A stretch of DNA of 64,000 bases from Parapedobacter sp964498395 (GCA_964498395.1 CAZCHE010000007.1:182461-246460), one strand, 5' to 3'; positions 44,177 through 53,646 are shown, counted from the first letter of the stretch. Notes: a model not told the origin generated them from the letters alone. Numbers and translations are program-made.

Positions 44177-44216
44177 TTTGCCCATCTTGCTTTCTGTAAC
44201 TTTGCCTCAAAAGGAG
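44177..44216 (+). promoter_or_regulatory. Promoter and ribosome-binding site of the LLM oxidoreductase
   Basis: TTTG (44177-44180) and TAACTTTG (44197-44204) match the -33 and -7 boxes, with a short 16-base spacer. AAAGGAG (44210-44216) is a clear Shine-Dalgarno sequence before the ATG at 44225, which fixes that start over the upstream ATG at 44141. Confidence 0.55.
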
Positions 44217-44224
44217 AAAAAAAC

Positions 44225-45259
44225 ATGGAATTAGGCATCAGTATGTTCGGGGATTTATACCGGGACCCTGCGACAGGAAAATACCAGCCTGCCCAACAGC
44301 GATTAGGTGAAATCATCGAGGAGATTAAGTTGATGGACGAATTGGGATTGGATTACTTTGGCATGGGCGAACACCACCGCCCCGACTATGCGGTGCCGAG
44401 CCCTGAAATTATCCTCGCCGCAGCATCGACCGTTACGAAACAGATCAAGCTGGGAAGTGCGGTATCCGTATTGAGTTCATCAGATCCGGTCAAATTATAC
44501 CAGAACTTCGCCATGATCGACTTGCTGTCGAATGGCCGTGCAGAACTCATGGCCGGCCGGGGCAGCTTTGTCGAGTCGTTTCCACTATTTGGCTACGATT
44601 TAAAAGATTATAACGGATTATTCGCCGAAAAACTTGAATTGCTCGTCCAAATCAACAAGGAACAGCAGATTACGTGGAAAGGCAGGTTCCGCGCTCCCCT
44701 TGACACACAAGAAGTATTGCCAAGGGCGGTAGATGACCACTTGTCGATATGGATTGCCGTGGGCGGTACCCCACAGTCGGTGATACGGGCAGGAAAGCTC
44801 GGATTGCCCCTGATGATTGCCATTATCGGCGGATCACCGGAACAATTCAGCCCTTTCTTTGACCTCTACAGGGAAACTTATCTACAACATGGGCATGACC
44901 CCGCCAAGCTGCAAGTGGGTATCCACTCCCACGCGTTCTTTGGAGAAGACAGCAAGGCTGTCGCCAACCAATACTACCCGTTGTACGCCGCCCAGATGGA
45001 CAGGGTAGGGAAATCAAGGGGTTGGCCTCCGTACCAACGGACACAGTACGACTACGGGAGAAGTAAGAACGGAGCATTATTTATCGGCGATGTTAACGAA
45101 ATGGTCGATAAAATCTTACATGTGCAGGAGTTATTCGGTTTGACCCGTTTCGCAGCACATATGGATGTCGGTGCCCCAGCCCATAAGGACATGATGAAAT
45201 CCATCGAGATTTACGGAGCGAAAATCGCTCCCAAAGTACGGAAGGCCTTGAAGAAATAG
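44225..45259 (+). CDS. LLM-class flavin-dependent monooxygenase
   Basis: A 344-residue TIM-barrel protein of the bacterial luciferase-like family. It binds reduced FMN and oxidises an unknown substrate. Signs are MELGISMFGDLYRD at the start, GLDYFGMGEHHRPDYAVPSP, TKQIKLGSAVSVLSSSDPV and LSNGRAELMAGRGSFVESFP. The last of these is typical of the LuxA-like subgroup active on small organic molecules. It is a single gene with its own promoter and converges on the PfpI-type gene with nine bases between stops. Confidence 0.92.
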   Translation: MELGISMFGDLYRDPATGKYQPAQQRLGEIIEEIKLMDELGLDYFGMGEHHRPDYAVPSPEIILAAASTVTKQIKLGSAVSVLSSSDPVKLYQNFAMIDLLSNGRAELMAGRGSFVESFPLFGYDLKDYNGLFAEKLELLVQINKEQQITWKGRFRAPLDTQEVLPRAVDDHLSIWIAVGGTPQSVIRAGKLGLPLMIAIIGGSPEQFSPFFDLYRETYLQHGHDPAKLQVGIHSHAFFGEDSKAVANQYYPLYAAQMDRVGKSRGWPPYQRTQYDYGRSKNGALFIGDVNEMVDKILHVQELFGLTRFAAHMDVGAPAHKDMMKSIEIYGAKIAPKVRKALKK

Positions 45260-45268
45260 CCAGTGCAT

Positions 45269-46411
45269 TTAAAACGTTTCCAACAGTTGTCTAGCTTCTT
45301 CGAGGTCGGGTTCCTTTGCGACCAGGTCGGTTAGTAATTCTTTAGCGGTTGCTTGATCTCCTAAGCGAAGGTAACCCTCAGCATGCGTGAGTTGGAGGAT
45401 GGGGTTATAGATATACGGGGTAGCCAGTTCGATAATCCCTATTGCCAATCGGATTTTACGCTCGTCCCTTGCGCTGAGTAAGCGGTAATGACCATATATG
45501 GCGATTAATTCGATATCAAACTTACTGGTATCCGATCGAAGTGCTTCCTCCGCCCATTCCCGCTGGCCGGCAACCCACCGTTTCAACAAGGCCATGCTTC
45601 GCTCGTCGGGATAAAGGGTGCGCTCCACGGGCTGCTCGCCTAGGAACCTAATCGTAGCTTCGGCAACTCCAAGGGTAGAATAAGAGTTTTGCCCGGTGAT
45701 TAATTTGCCCGAGGTGGTCACCTGTGGTAGCATGGGCTCCGACCGTTCAAGAAAGGCTCCCCGTTCGTTGAGTTTATGCTCCAGCGAAAAGGGATATTCG
45801 TCTTTCCAGCGATTTCCGAAAAGCGCCTCCTCTTCGTTGGTAAACCCGGATATCGACCGGTCATCAATGAGGTATTGGCCATTGTCAAGCGTGACATGCA
45901 CCAATGCAGCAGGCCCATGGCAAACTGCCGCTACCACGCCACCGGTTTGATACATGGAGGCAATCAAATCTTGCAGGGCGGGGTCATGGGGTAGGTCGAA
46001 CAGTGCACCCTTACCCCCCACGATAAACAGCGCGTCGTAATCACTGCCATTGATGGATGCTGTCGGCAACGTGTTTGCCAATTTGGCCATTGCTTCACCA
46101 TCTTCCAGTACTATTTTATTGTAAGGTTTTTCTTTGTCGAACTCATCGGGTTCAACCGGGCCGCCTTTCGGGCTTGCGATATCGACCCGCAAGTCATTTG
46201 ACTTGAAAACCAAGTACGCTTGTGAAAATTCGTCGAATTCATACCCCGGTCTCTTTTTGCCGGTTTCTTTACCATAACTGCTAACCACCAGCAATACATG
46301 ATAAGTTGCTTGCTGTGCGGAATCAAGCGAAGTAGCCACAGGAACGGCGATAGCAAACAAACCATTGAAAAGAAGTCCGGAAATAAAAAGACAGACGATG
46401 GTTTTGTTCAT
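45269..46411 (-). CDS. Exported DJ-1/PfpI-family protein with helical C-terminus
   Basis: A 380-residue protein. An N-terminal hydrophobic segment (VCLFISGLLFNGLFAIAVPV) indicates export. Residues 35-240 form a DJ-1/PfpI glutamine-amidotransferase-like domain with nucleophile-elbow Cys164 (AAVCHGPAAL) and acid EFDEFSQAY; members include chaperones, glyoxalase III and proteases. The last 120 residues are helical and end in a TPR-like unit (LQLTHAEGYLRLGDQATAKE). The combination of signal, PfpI core and TPR-like tail is uncommon. The start may be nine bases earlier. Confidence 0.85.
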   Translation of the reverse strand: MNKTIVCLFISGLLFNGLFAIAVPVATSLDSAQQATYHVLLVVSSYGKETGKKRPGYEFDEFSQAYLVFKSNDLRVDIASPKGGPVEPDEFDKEKPYNKIVLEDGEAMAKLANTLPTASINGSDYDALFIVGGKGALFDLPHDPALQDLIASMYQTGGVVAAVCHGPAALVHVTLDNGQYLIDDRSISGFTNEEEALFGNRWKDEYPFSLEHKLNERGAFLERSEPMLPQVTTSGKLITGQNSYSTLGVAEATIRFLGEQPVERTLYPDERSMALLKRWVAGQREWAEEALRSDTSKFDIELIAIYGHYRLLSARDERKIRLAIGIIELATPYIYNPILQLTHAEGYLRLGDQATAKELLTDLVAKEPDLEEARQLLETF

Positions 46412-46442
46412 GATTTCCAAAAGGTCTGACGGGAATACGCAG

Positions 46443-47009
46443 CTAATACAATCGTTTCACCATCTGCTCTTCTACGGCTTTATACACCTGTAAAGGCTTT
46501 TGGTTACGCCAATTCAGGTCGTTGAGCGCCCCCCCGAAATTGATAAAATAATCGATATTGCTCGCTTTGAACTCGTCTATCACATGATCCCGGAAGTTGA
46601 TCCCGGCAATCCAACCATCTTCGACGTCCTGAAACCATTCTTCATAGTAGCAATCATCCGAAGCATGGAAGTTAAGCACATTCTCACCGATGATAATGAA
46701 TTTGTTGATGCCCGAACTCACCATGATATCAATAACCTCACGTTTGAGCAACATCACGTCATTGTATATCGCATCATTCCATTCCCCGATCAACTCGATG
46801 ATCGCATAGCCCCGGTGGTAATCGGCATACAAGATTTTCAAATACAGCGTATTGGAACCAAAATTATCCCACTGGGGATGCAACAAGAAGTTATATATCT
46901 TCTTGTCAAACTCAAACTCATTATATTCCGTGCCATAAAACGGAGATAATTCGTCTTCGGCAGCGATATAATCGTCTCTCCAACGGTAATATGGCTCAAT
47001 TTCGTGCAT
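46443..47009 (-). CDS. Conserved protein of unknown function
   Basis: A 188-residue soluble, acidic protein rich in aromatic residues (YYRWRDDYIA at the start, CYYEEWFQDVEDGWIAGINF in the middle). No signal peptide, membrane helix or known motif is visible. The regularity of strands (YAIIELIGEW, KFIIIGENVL) suggests a globular alpha/beta fold. It lies 31 bases upstream of the PfpI-type gene on the same strand and may be cotranscribed with it. I do not recognise the family. Confidence 0.75.
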   Translation of the reverse strand: MHEIEPYYRWRDDYIAAEDELSPFYGTEYNEFEFDKKIYNFLLHPQWDNFGSNTLYLKILYADYHRGYAIIELIGEWNDAIYNDVMLLKREVIDIMVSSGINKFIIIGENVLNFHASDDCYYEEWFQDVEDGWIAGINFRDHVIDEFKASNIDYFINFGGALNDLNWRNQKPLQVYKAVEEQMVKRLY

Positions 47010-47289
47010 TGTTCCCTATTGAATTTCTATTTGGCAAAAATGCTAATAATTTATGAAACCTACATGAGCCTCCATTTAAAAAGGGAAATGAATAAATATC
47101 CGCTCATGCAAACTTCATTACCGTTAAAAAACAATTTATGTTCATGAAAAAACGCCAAAGACAAAAATACGTAGCTGGAGGGCGGCGGCAAACCCAACCG
47201 TACCCATACCCGTTAGAATTTTGTAATTTTTATCCTCCCACGATGGAAAATGCTGGAAACTACTTAATTTAGCGCGTGTAATCGACAAT

Positions 47290-48909
47290 ATGCACAAAGA
47301 CACCAAAAGGAATCTGTTTGTAGCGGCTACCTATGCTGCCGTTTTGTTTCTAGGCTTATTACTTGGTCAGAATTTCGCGGATGAAAACCGCAAGTCTGGG
47401 CAGGTCGGCTCGGTATTGCCTTTGGGTATCGCGGATAAAACGGGAAAAGTGCAACGCATGATTGATCTCATTGCTTCTAGCTACGTGGATAGCGTGAATA
47501 TCGATCGATTGCAAAACATGGCCATTGATGAGATCGTGGCCCAGCTCGACCCATATTCCGAATACCTGAAGCCCAACCAGGCCGTCAAGCAACAGGAGAC
47601 GCTTGAAGGTAGTTTTGAAGGGATCGGTATCGAATATTACAATCTTGATGATACCTTGATGACCGTGGGCTTGATCACGGGCGGGCCGGCTCAACGGGCC
47701 GGCATGCGGGTAGGAGATAAGCTGATTGCCATCAATGGCGATACCATCGCTGGCGTGCGTATCTCAGAAAAAGCCATCGAAGACAAGATCCGCGGGCGCA
47801 GGGGAACGGCTATCGAAATTACCATCAACCGCAATGGGAACAATCTGCCCTTACCGCTCAAGGTGCTGCGCGATCGGGTAGAGGTCAGTAGCATCGATGC
47901 GGCTTACATCATTGATACGGCGACGGCTTATATCAAGATACGACGATTCGGCGCGAAAACGGCCGACGACTTCAAGCAGGCCCTCCTCAACCTCAAAAAA
48001 CAGGGCGCACAACGCTTGATACTTGACCTCCGTGAAAATGGAGGAGGATATTTTAATGCCGCCACGGCTTTAGCAAGCCAATTTTTCGTGGATAAAAAAC
48101 TGATTGTCTATACCCAAGGTGCGCACGAGGCTCGCACGGATTACTATTCTACTGCTGATGGCATATTCGGCGATGGACAGCTGGTCGTCTTGATTGATGA
48201 ACAATCGGCCTCCGCCAGTGAAATCGTCGCCGGGGCCATACAAGACCTCGAGCGGGGCATCATTGTCGGGCGTCGCTCCTTTGGCAAGGCATTGGTGCAG
48301 GAGCAATTCGGTTTCAGTGACGGATCAGCGCTCAACCTCACCGTGGCACGCTATTACACACCTTCAGGCCGATGTATCCAGCGATCATACCCTCAGAATG
48401 GCAACGATTTCCTTACCGCCTACTTGCCTACTCCGACGACTCAACCGACAGATACCGCCGCAAGCGACGGAAGCCTAGCGGAATCTGAAGAAGTATTTAA
48501 AACCCCATCTGGAAGGATGGTTTATGGGGGCGGCGGAATATTACCCGACGTATGGGTACCCTTGGATAGCAATGGGGTAAGCGCATTATACCGCAAGATA
48601 CGGCAGGCTACCTTGATCGAGTCATATGTCTACGGGCGGCTCACCACATCGGTACCATCCTATTCCGTAGAGAATTACCTGAAAGGGTACTTCCTGCCAG
48701 ACAAAGAATACGATAATTTCTTGGAATACGTACGCGAGAAAGGTATCGACTATACCCAGCAGGAAGCCACGACCGTAAAACCGATGGTCCGCACAGATAT
48801 TGAAGCGCTTTTAGGGCGTTACTATTTCGGTAGTGAAGCCTTTTTTAAGGTACGAAACCGTTCTGACCACGTATTGACCACTGCCCTTACTGCTTTGCAA
48901 GGCGATTAA
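47290..48909 (+). CDS. S41-family carboxy-terminal processing protease
   Basis: A 539-residue protease. One N-terminal helix (FVAATYAAVLFLGLLLG) anchors or exports it. A PDZ domain occupies about residues 100-190 (EGIGIEYYNLDDTLMTVGLI and GMRVGDKLIAINGDTIAG). The S41 core follows, with catalytic Ser308 (EQSASASE) and Lys333 (GRRSFGKALVQ), 25 residues apart as expected. It probably degrades or trims periplasmic proteins at their C-termini. It stands alone between divergent or convergent neighbours. Confidence 0.95.
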   Translation: MHKDTKRNLFVAATYAAVLFLGLLLGQNFADENRKSGQVGSVLPLGIADKTGKVQRMIDLIASSYVDSVNIDRLQNMAIDEIVAQLDPYSEYLKPNQAVKQQETLEGSFEGIGIEYYNLDDTLMTVGLITGGPAQRAGMRVGDKLIAINGDTIAGVRISEKAIEDKIRGRRGTAIEITINRNGNNLPLPLKVLRDRVEVSSIDAAYIIDTATAYIKIRRFGAKTADDFKQALLNLKKQGAQRLILDLRENGGGYFNAATALASQFFVDKKLIVYTQGAHEARTDYYSTADGIFGDGQLVVLIDEQSASASEIVAGAIQDLERGIIVGRRSFGKALVQEQFGFSDGSALNLTVARYYTPSGRCIQRSYPQNGNDFLTAYLPTPTTQPTDTAASDGSLAESEEVFKTPSGRMVYGGGGILPDVWVPLDSNGVSALYRKIRQATLIESYVYGRLTTSVPSYSVENYLKGYFLPDKEYDNFLEYVREKGIDYTQQEATTVKPMVRTDIEALLGRYYFGSEAFFKVRNRSDHVLTTALTALQGD

Positions 48910-48928
48910 TCCCGTTCTCTCCCAATAC

Positions 48929-49594
48929 CTACGTCACGATTTGCCCATCTAGCAGTTCGATGATACGGTTACCATATTCGGCATTCTTCTCCGAGTGCGT
49001 TACTTGGATAATGGTTACGCCGTCTTCTTGGTTGAGCTGTTTGAACAAGGTCATGATTTCCTCACCTTGCTTGGAGTTGAGGTTGCCGGTAGGCTCATCC
49101 GCCAACAGTAACTTCGGTGTAGTAGCCAGCGCACGGGCAATACCCACCAATTGTTGCTGCCCGCCGGAAAGCTGGGTAGGGAAAAGGTCCTTTTTGCCCA
49201 CGATGCCGAAGCGATCCAGCAAATCCGCCACTACGGCTTTCCGTTCACTGCCCTTTAGGTTTTTGTAGATAAGCGGCGTCTCGATGTTCTCGTATACGGT
49301 GAGTTCGTCTATCAAGTGGTAGGCTTGGAAAACGAATCCGATATGTTGTTTGTACAATGCAGCGCGTTGCCTTTCCTTGAGGCCCAACACATTTTCGCCC
49401 ATGAAGAGATATTCCCCCTCATCCGGTTCATCCAAAAGCCCAAGGATATGGAGCAGGGTGGATTTACCGGAGCCGGAAGGCCCCATGATCGATACAAATT
49501 CGCCCTCGCCGATATGGAGGTTAATGTCTTTGAGTACGAATGAACGGCTACCGCCCACGTTGTACCACTTGAATATATTGTTTAATTGAATCAT
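48929..49594 (-). CDS. LolD/MacB-type ABC transporter ATPase
   Basis: A 221-residue ATP-binding subunit. Walker A is GPSGSGKST, the signature is LSGGQQQLVGIARAL, Walker B is LLLADEPTGNL, and the H-loop follows in IIQVTHSEKNAEYG. Sequence and length fit the ATPases that energise FtsX-like permeases (lipoprotein release, MacB-type efflux). In the signature, VG stands where most relatives have VA/VS. No permease is adjacent; a large FtsX-like permease gene lies 1.6 kb upstream on the same strand beyond the inverted MFS gene. Confidence 0.93.
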   Translation of the reverse strand: MIQLNNIFKWYNVGGSRSFVLKDINLHIGEGEFVSIMGPSGSGKSTLLHILGLLDEPDEGEYLFMGENVLGLKERQRAALYKQHIGFVFQAYHLIDELTVYENIETPLIYKNLKGSERKAVVADLLDRFGIVGKKDLFPTQLSGGQQQLVGIARALATTPKLLLADEPTGNLNSKQGEEIMTLFKQLNQEDGVTIIQVTHSEKNAEYGNRIIELLDGQIVT

Positions 49595-49597
49595 GTT

Positions 49598-49610
49598 TAG
49601 CTATCAGCTT
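49598..49610 (-). repeat. GCTGATAG-type leader word before the ATPase gene
   Basis: AAGCTGATAGCTA on the minus strand, four bases before the ATG. It shares its core with the elements before nuoF and nuoG, about 37 kb away. Confidence 0.45.
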
Positions 49611-49877
49611 CCGGTTACCTGCAATCGGCACGTTGCGTTACCGAAAACATTCAAATATATTAATTATCAAGAATGCAATGCCAAAATCCTTACCAATATT
49701 TCAATCAGTTGCTTATCAGGTGTTTGAAATATTAACCGTGTTTTTTGGTGTTCGATAGCGTACAGCTTGCTGTCCGAATTCGAACACTTAGGATAGGCAG
49801 ATGGGTGGGATTGGTCAACATCACATCATATTTAATCAAATAGATGCTTAACTGGTGAAAGTTAGTTGAAAACCACC

Positions 49878-49899
49878 TATCTTTGTGTACTTTTTACAC
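49878..49899 (+). promoter_or_regulatory. -7 box and overlapping inverted repeat before the MFS gene
   Basis: TATCTTTG (49878-49885) matches the -7 consensus, but no TTTG lies at the right distance. The inverted repeat GTGTA-CTTTT-TACAC (49885-49899) begins at the last base of the box and covers the likely transcription start, a typical place for a repressor. Confidence 0.4.
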
Positions 49900-49924
49900 T
49901 AAGAAGCAATTAACGCAAAAAACA

Positions 49925-51181
49925 ATGAAGAAAGCCTTATTACCGCTCACCCTTGGTGGCTTAGGTATTGGAATTACAGAATTTGTAATGATGGGTTTGC
50001 TAGAGAATATAGCCCAGGATCTCCGTATCGCAATTCCTACTGCCGGCTACCTGATTTCAGCATATGCGTTGGGGGTGGTGATCGGGGCGCCGTTACTGGT
50101 AGCTATTGCCGGTAAGTATCCGCCAAAGCGCATCTTGGTTGGATTGATGATATTATTTGTCATTTTCAATGCATTCTCCGCTTTTGCGCCAAGTTATGTA
50201 AGTTTACTCATCTCCCGGTTATTGGCAGGCCTTCCACATGGTGCTTTTTTTGGCGTCGGATCTGTGGTTGCCAGCCGAATTGCCCAACCCGGCAAGGAGG
50301 CGCAGGCAATATCCATCATGTTCGCTGGCCTTACGCTGGCCAACCTAATCGGTGTACCGATCGGCACCTATATCGGCCACCAATTTGATTGGCGTTATTC
50401 GTTTGCGATTATCGTGTTTGTCGGTGTGTTAACCTTACTCTCCTTGAAAATCTGGATGCCCAACCTTCCAGTTAAACAAACCGGAAGCGTACGGTCTCAA
50501 ATGGGCTTTTTCAAACGCCGGGAAGCATGGTTAATTATTGGCCTGATCGCCATCGGAACAGGAGGACTCTTTTCTTGGTACAGTTATATTTCGCCACTGA
50601 TGACCAAGGTATCAGGATTTACGGAGGCGTCGATGACCTATATCTTGATGTTGGCTGGGCTGGGGATGTTTATAGGCAACCTATTTGGTGGACGCTTGGC
50701 CGACTTGGTTTCTCCCGCCAAGGCAGCCACGATATTACTTTTCGCGATGGCTGTTGCATTGGTTGCTCAACAATATTTGGCGGTTTTCCCCATACCCTCA
50801 CTCGTCATGACGTTCGTCCTCGGCGGAATAGCATTTGCGTTGGGCTCGCCGATACAGATGCTGATGATTAATACGGCAAAAGGTTCTGAAATGCTGGCAG
50901 CTTCGGTCAGTCAAGCGTGCTTCAATATCGGCAATGCGCTAGGGGCCTTCCTAGGTGGGGTACCCATCGCAATGGGTTATGGTTACACCGCTCCAGAATG
51001 GGTTGGTGCCGCAATGGCGTCCTTTGGAGCACTCTTTGCGATTGCCTTTATTGTCCAAAAACGGCGTGTTGCTGCGGCGGCAGGTACCTGCGACCATCAT
51101 TCCTCCCCGCTTCCGAATCATCTGTCTACCGTGGATACCCTGGCTGCAGATTTTCAAAAAGAAGAAGAACCATGCGCATGA
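49925..51181 (+). CDS. MFS efflux transporter (AraJ/DHA1 type)
   Basis: A 418-residue membrane protein with 12 helices. It resembles sugar- and drug-efflux members of the DHA1 group (MKKALLPLTLGGLGIGITEF at the start, GITEFVMMGLLENIA in helix 1, LLAGLPHGAFFGVGSVVASR in helix 4). It probably exports a small molecule by proton antiport. The start is set at MKKALLPL; an ATG 42 bases upstream adds a polar stretch. The C-terminal 35 residues are polar and cytoplasmic. It lies inverted between an ABC ATPase and a permease gene and converges on the latter with five bases between stops. Confidence 0.92.
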   Translation: MKKALLPLTLGGLGIGITEFVMMGLLENIAQDLRIAIPTAGYLISAYALGVVIGAPLLVAIAGKYPPKRILVGLMILFVIFNAFSAFAPSYVSLLISRLLAGLPHGAFFGVGSVVASRIAQPGKEAQAISIMFAGLTLANLIGVPIGTYIGHQFDWRYSFAIIVFVGVLTLLSLKIWMPNLPVKQTGSVRSQMGFFKRREAWLIIGLIAIGTGGLFSWYSYISPLMTKVSGFTEASMTYILMLAGLGMFIGNLFGGRLADLVSPAKAATILLFAMAVALVAQQYLAVFPIPSLVMTFVLGGIAFALGSPIQMLMINTAKGSEMLAASVSQACFNIGNALGAFLGGVPIAMGYGYTAPEWVGAAMASFGALFAIAFIVQKRRVAAAAGTCDHHSSPLPNHLSTVDTLAADFQKEEEPCA

Positions 51182-51186
51182 CGGTG

Positions 51187-53559
51187 TCATTCATCCCGCA
51201 AGCTATCCACGGGATTAGCCCTTGCTGCGCGGACGGACTGGAACATTACCGCAAATAAAGCAATCAGCAACGCGGTTAAACCTGCTAAGCCAAACAACCA
51301 CCAGTGCACTATGATGCGGTAGGCAAACGTGGACAGCCACCTGTCTATCAGCAAATAGGCCAACGGGAGGGCAATCAGATTAGCCACCACGAAAACCCGG
51401 AAAAATGGCTTATTGAGCTGTACAAATAGCTGACCTACCGACGCTCCCAATACTTTACGGATACTCATCTCTTTCTGTCGGATGCTGATGCTATAGGCCG
51501 ACATACTAAAAAGCCCCATCACGGCGATGGCTAGGGAAAGGATGGTGAATGCGCTGAAAGCCGATTCCAGTTGCTCCTGTTGAGCGCGCAACGCGGCATA
51601 TTTCTGGTCGATAAACTCGTAGCGGAAATGCTCACCATCTAATCGGTTGATGGATTTCCAGTCCTTCTCCAACGCCGCTAATGTCTGTTGTGCGGTGCCG
51701 GGCTTAATCTTGACCAGAATTTCCGTTTTGAATTGTCCACAGGTGTTGGCTATTGAATAAACGGTCGGGCGAACTAATTCCTCAAAGCCTTGCATTTTGC
51801 TGTCTTTGACCACGCCAACGACCTGGAAGTCGGTATCGCAGCCACGGATGGTTTGTCCAAGGGGATCCTGCATCCCAAAGGCGTTGGCCAGCGTTTCGTT
51901 GATGATAGCCCCATTCACGGAATCGGCTGAAAACGTCTCCGTAAATGACCTTCCCTGCAGTACCTCCATGCCCATGGTTTCCACATAGTCGAAATCCACC
52001 GCGATGTGATCCACCTTACGCACCTCATTCACATGTGTAAATTCCTTTTCCGAGGGAGTGATTCCTCCCGGAATGCTTGTTGCTGCTGTGGCGTACTCGA
52101 CACCGGGATAGGCTTGCATCCGGTCGCGGAACGGTTTGAAATCTGCTGGGTTATTGAGTAGCATTGCATTCTTGATGTATACCACTTGTGCCGGCTCAAA
52201 CCCTTTGTCTCCCTCCCGCATGTAGTTCAACTGCCTATTGAGGATAAGCATTCCAAAGATGAATACCATTGCGATGACAAATTGGAATGTCAATAGTGCG
52301 TGGCGGAACCAGGTGGTGCGGTGGCTGGTCTGGAAATTGCCTTTCAGCATCGTCACCGGATGATAACCGGAGAGGATAATGGATGGATAACAGCCAGATA
52401 TCAATGCGGTAAGCAATGCCGCCGCCAGCAATTGCCACACGATCTGGCCATCAACGGCAAAAACGGCAAGGTCATAAGCCAACCATTTTTGCAGTCCATT
52501 CCGGCAAAGCACCACCAGCCCCCATGCGAGCACAGCGGCTAACAAGCATTGCAACAAAACCTCTCCCATGAACTGTACCGTCAATCGACCCCGACTCACC
52601 CCAAACACTTTTTTGATGCCGATTTCCTTGGCGCGTTTGTTGGCCTGTGCAATCATCAGGTTAGCGAAATTGATACCGGCTAACAAGAGGATAACACCAG
52701 AAAGGATAGCCAAGGCCCAGACCGTGATGTAGCCTGTATTGGAGCCATGCTTGGGTCGCAGGTGCAAGTTGCTTAGCGGATCGAGGTAGGTTTCACCTTT
52801 CGCAAATGCTGAGGTGACGACATGATGTTGCTGTGATATCTCTTGTTTGTACACTTGCTGGATTTTTTGGTCCAATTGGGCGATATCCGTACCCGGCTTT
52901 ACTTGGATATACGTCTGGTAGGGAAGCGGGTCACCCAAGTTATCTCCCGCAAGATCGGGTTTGAAAAAAATGGCATCATAGGTCAGGTTGGACAATCCGC
53001 GGGCCTTTGCAATACCGTATATATGTGGGAAAAAACCACTTTGCTCACTTTGCAACGCCACCTGTCTCGGTTCAAAGATTTTTTCGGGATGCAATGGGAA
53101 TAGTGCTTGTGCGATTTCAGATGTCACTAGATTTACTTCGGGTCGTTCCCCTGCTGTCAGAGAGGAATCGTAGGCTTCGACACCAAACATCTTCGCAATC
53201 GACAAATCAGCCGTTTTCCAATCTTTTATCATGGCCTCACCGTCATCGTGGATAAAAGGCATTTCCCAAGGGAAATGGGATATTCGCCCCACTTCGACCA
53301 CTTCTGGCAATTGTGCCTTGATGGCAGTCGCTAACGCCGGAGGCGTGAGGTCAGTGTTAGTGCCTTGGTAGGTGAGCCCCACCAAGTATATGCTTTCGTA
53401 ATTCGGATTCCATCGGTCGTAGCTTGTTTCGCGATTAATATAAAGGTAGGCCAAGATAAACCCCGCAAATCCCAACGCCAACCCCATGATATTCATCACA
53501 ACAAACAATTTTGAACGCAGCATACTACGCCAAGCAATCTTTAGGTTATTCCAATTCAT
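51187..53559 (-). CDS. Large FtsX-like ABC transporter permease
   Basis: A 790-residue permease of the Bacteroidota-type MacB/FtsX family. A first helix (VVMNIMGLALGFAGFILAYL) is followed by a periplasmic core domain (to about residue 275), three helices with the FtsX domain, a second periplasmic domain (about 430-670) and three more helices. The coupling motif RQKEMSIRKVLGASVGQLFV is seen near the end, with a similar KEIGIKKVFGVSRGRL in the first half. Such proteins work with a LolD-type ATPase in mechanotransmission-type export; the candidate ATPase is encoded at 48929-49594. A palindrome lies just upstream (53587-53604). Confidence 0.92.
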   Translation of the reverse strand: MNWNNLKIAWRSMLRSKLFVVMNIMGLALGFAGFILAYLYINRETSYDRWNPNYESIYLVGLTYQGTNTDLTPPALATAIKAQLPEVVEVGRISHFPWEMPFIHDDGEAMIKDWKTADLSIAKMFGVEAYDSSLTAGERPEVNLVTSEIAQALFPLHPEKIFEPRQVALQSEQSGFFPHIYGIAKARGLSNLTYDAIFFKPDLAGDNLGDPLPYQTYIQVKPGTDIAQLDQKIQQVYKQEISQQHHVVTSAFAKGETYLDPLSNLHLRPKHGSNTGYITVWALAILSGVILLLAGINFANLMIAQANKRAKEIGIKKVFGVSRGRLTVQFMGEVLLQCLLAAVLAWGLVVLCRNGLQKWLAYDLAVFAVDGQIVWQLLAAALLTALISGCYPSIILSGYHPVTMLKGNFQTSHRTTWFRHALLTFQFVIAMVFIFGMLILNRQLNYMREGDKGFEPAQVVYIKNAMLLNNPADFKPFRDRMQAYPGVEYATAATSIPGGITPSEKEFTHVNEVRKVDHIAVDFDYVETMGMEVLQGRSFTETFSADSVNGAIINETLANAFGMQDPLGQTIRGCDTDFQVVGVVKDSKMQGFEELVRPTVYSIANTCGQFKTEILVKIKPGTAQQTLAALEKDWKSINRLDGEHFRYEFIDQKYAALRAQQEQLESAFSAFTILSLAIAVMGLFSMSAYSISIRQKEMSIRKVLGASVGQLFVQLNKPFFRVFVVANLIALPLAYLLIDRWLSTFAYRIIVHWWLFGLAGLTALLIALFAVMFQSVRAARANPVDSLRDE

Positions 53560-53586
53560 GGTTCTTCGTTTATATATAGATTAATC

Positions 53587-53604
53587 TATGGAAGAAATTC
53601 CATA
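53587..53604. promoter_or_regulatory. Perfect inverted repeat upstream of the ABC permease gene
   Basis: TATGGAA and TTCCATA flank a four-base spacer, 28 bases before the permease ATG. The size and symmetry suit a dimeric regulator site. No T-run supports termination of the upstream NUDIX transcript. Confidence 0.35.
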
Positions 53605-53646
53605 AATTGGTTGTCGAAAAGGGGGGATTCAACCTACCAGCAACTA

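Larger units (their letters stand above)
49595..49924. other. 330-base divergent region between the ATPase and MFS genes
   Basis: It contains a GCTGATAG-type leader word next to the ATPase start (49598-49610) and, next to the MFS gene, a -7 box TATCTTTG (49878-49885). The inverted repeat GTGTA/TACAC (49885-49899) lies where a repressor could sit. The middle part (49640-49860) is AT-rich without a gene. Confidence 0.6.

Noticed and set aside
34892..53646. Sigma-54 (-24/-12) promoters for the NtrC-type regulator
   Set aside because: TTGGCAC occurs upstream of the YfhO gene and GGCACG near 49635, but neither has GC at the required spacing. No convincing site was found in the intergenic regions scanned.
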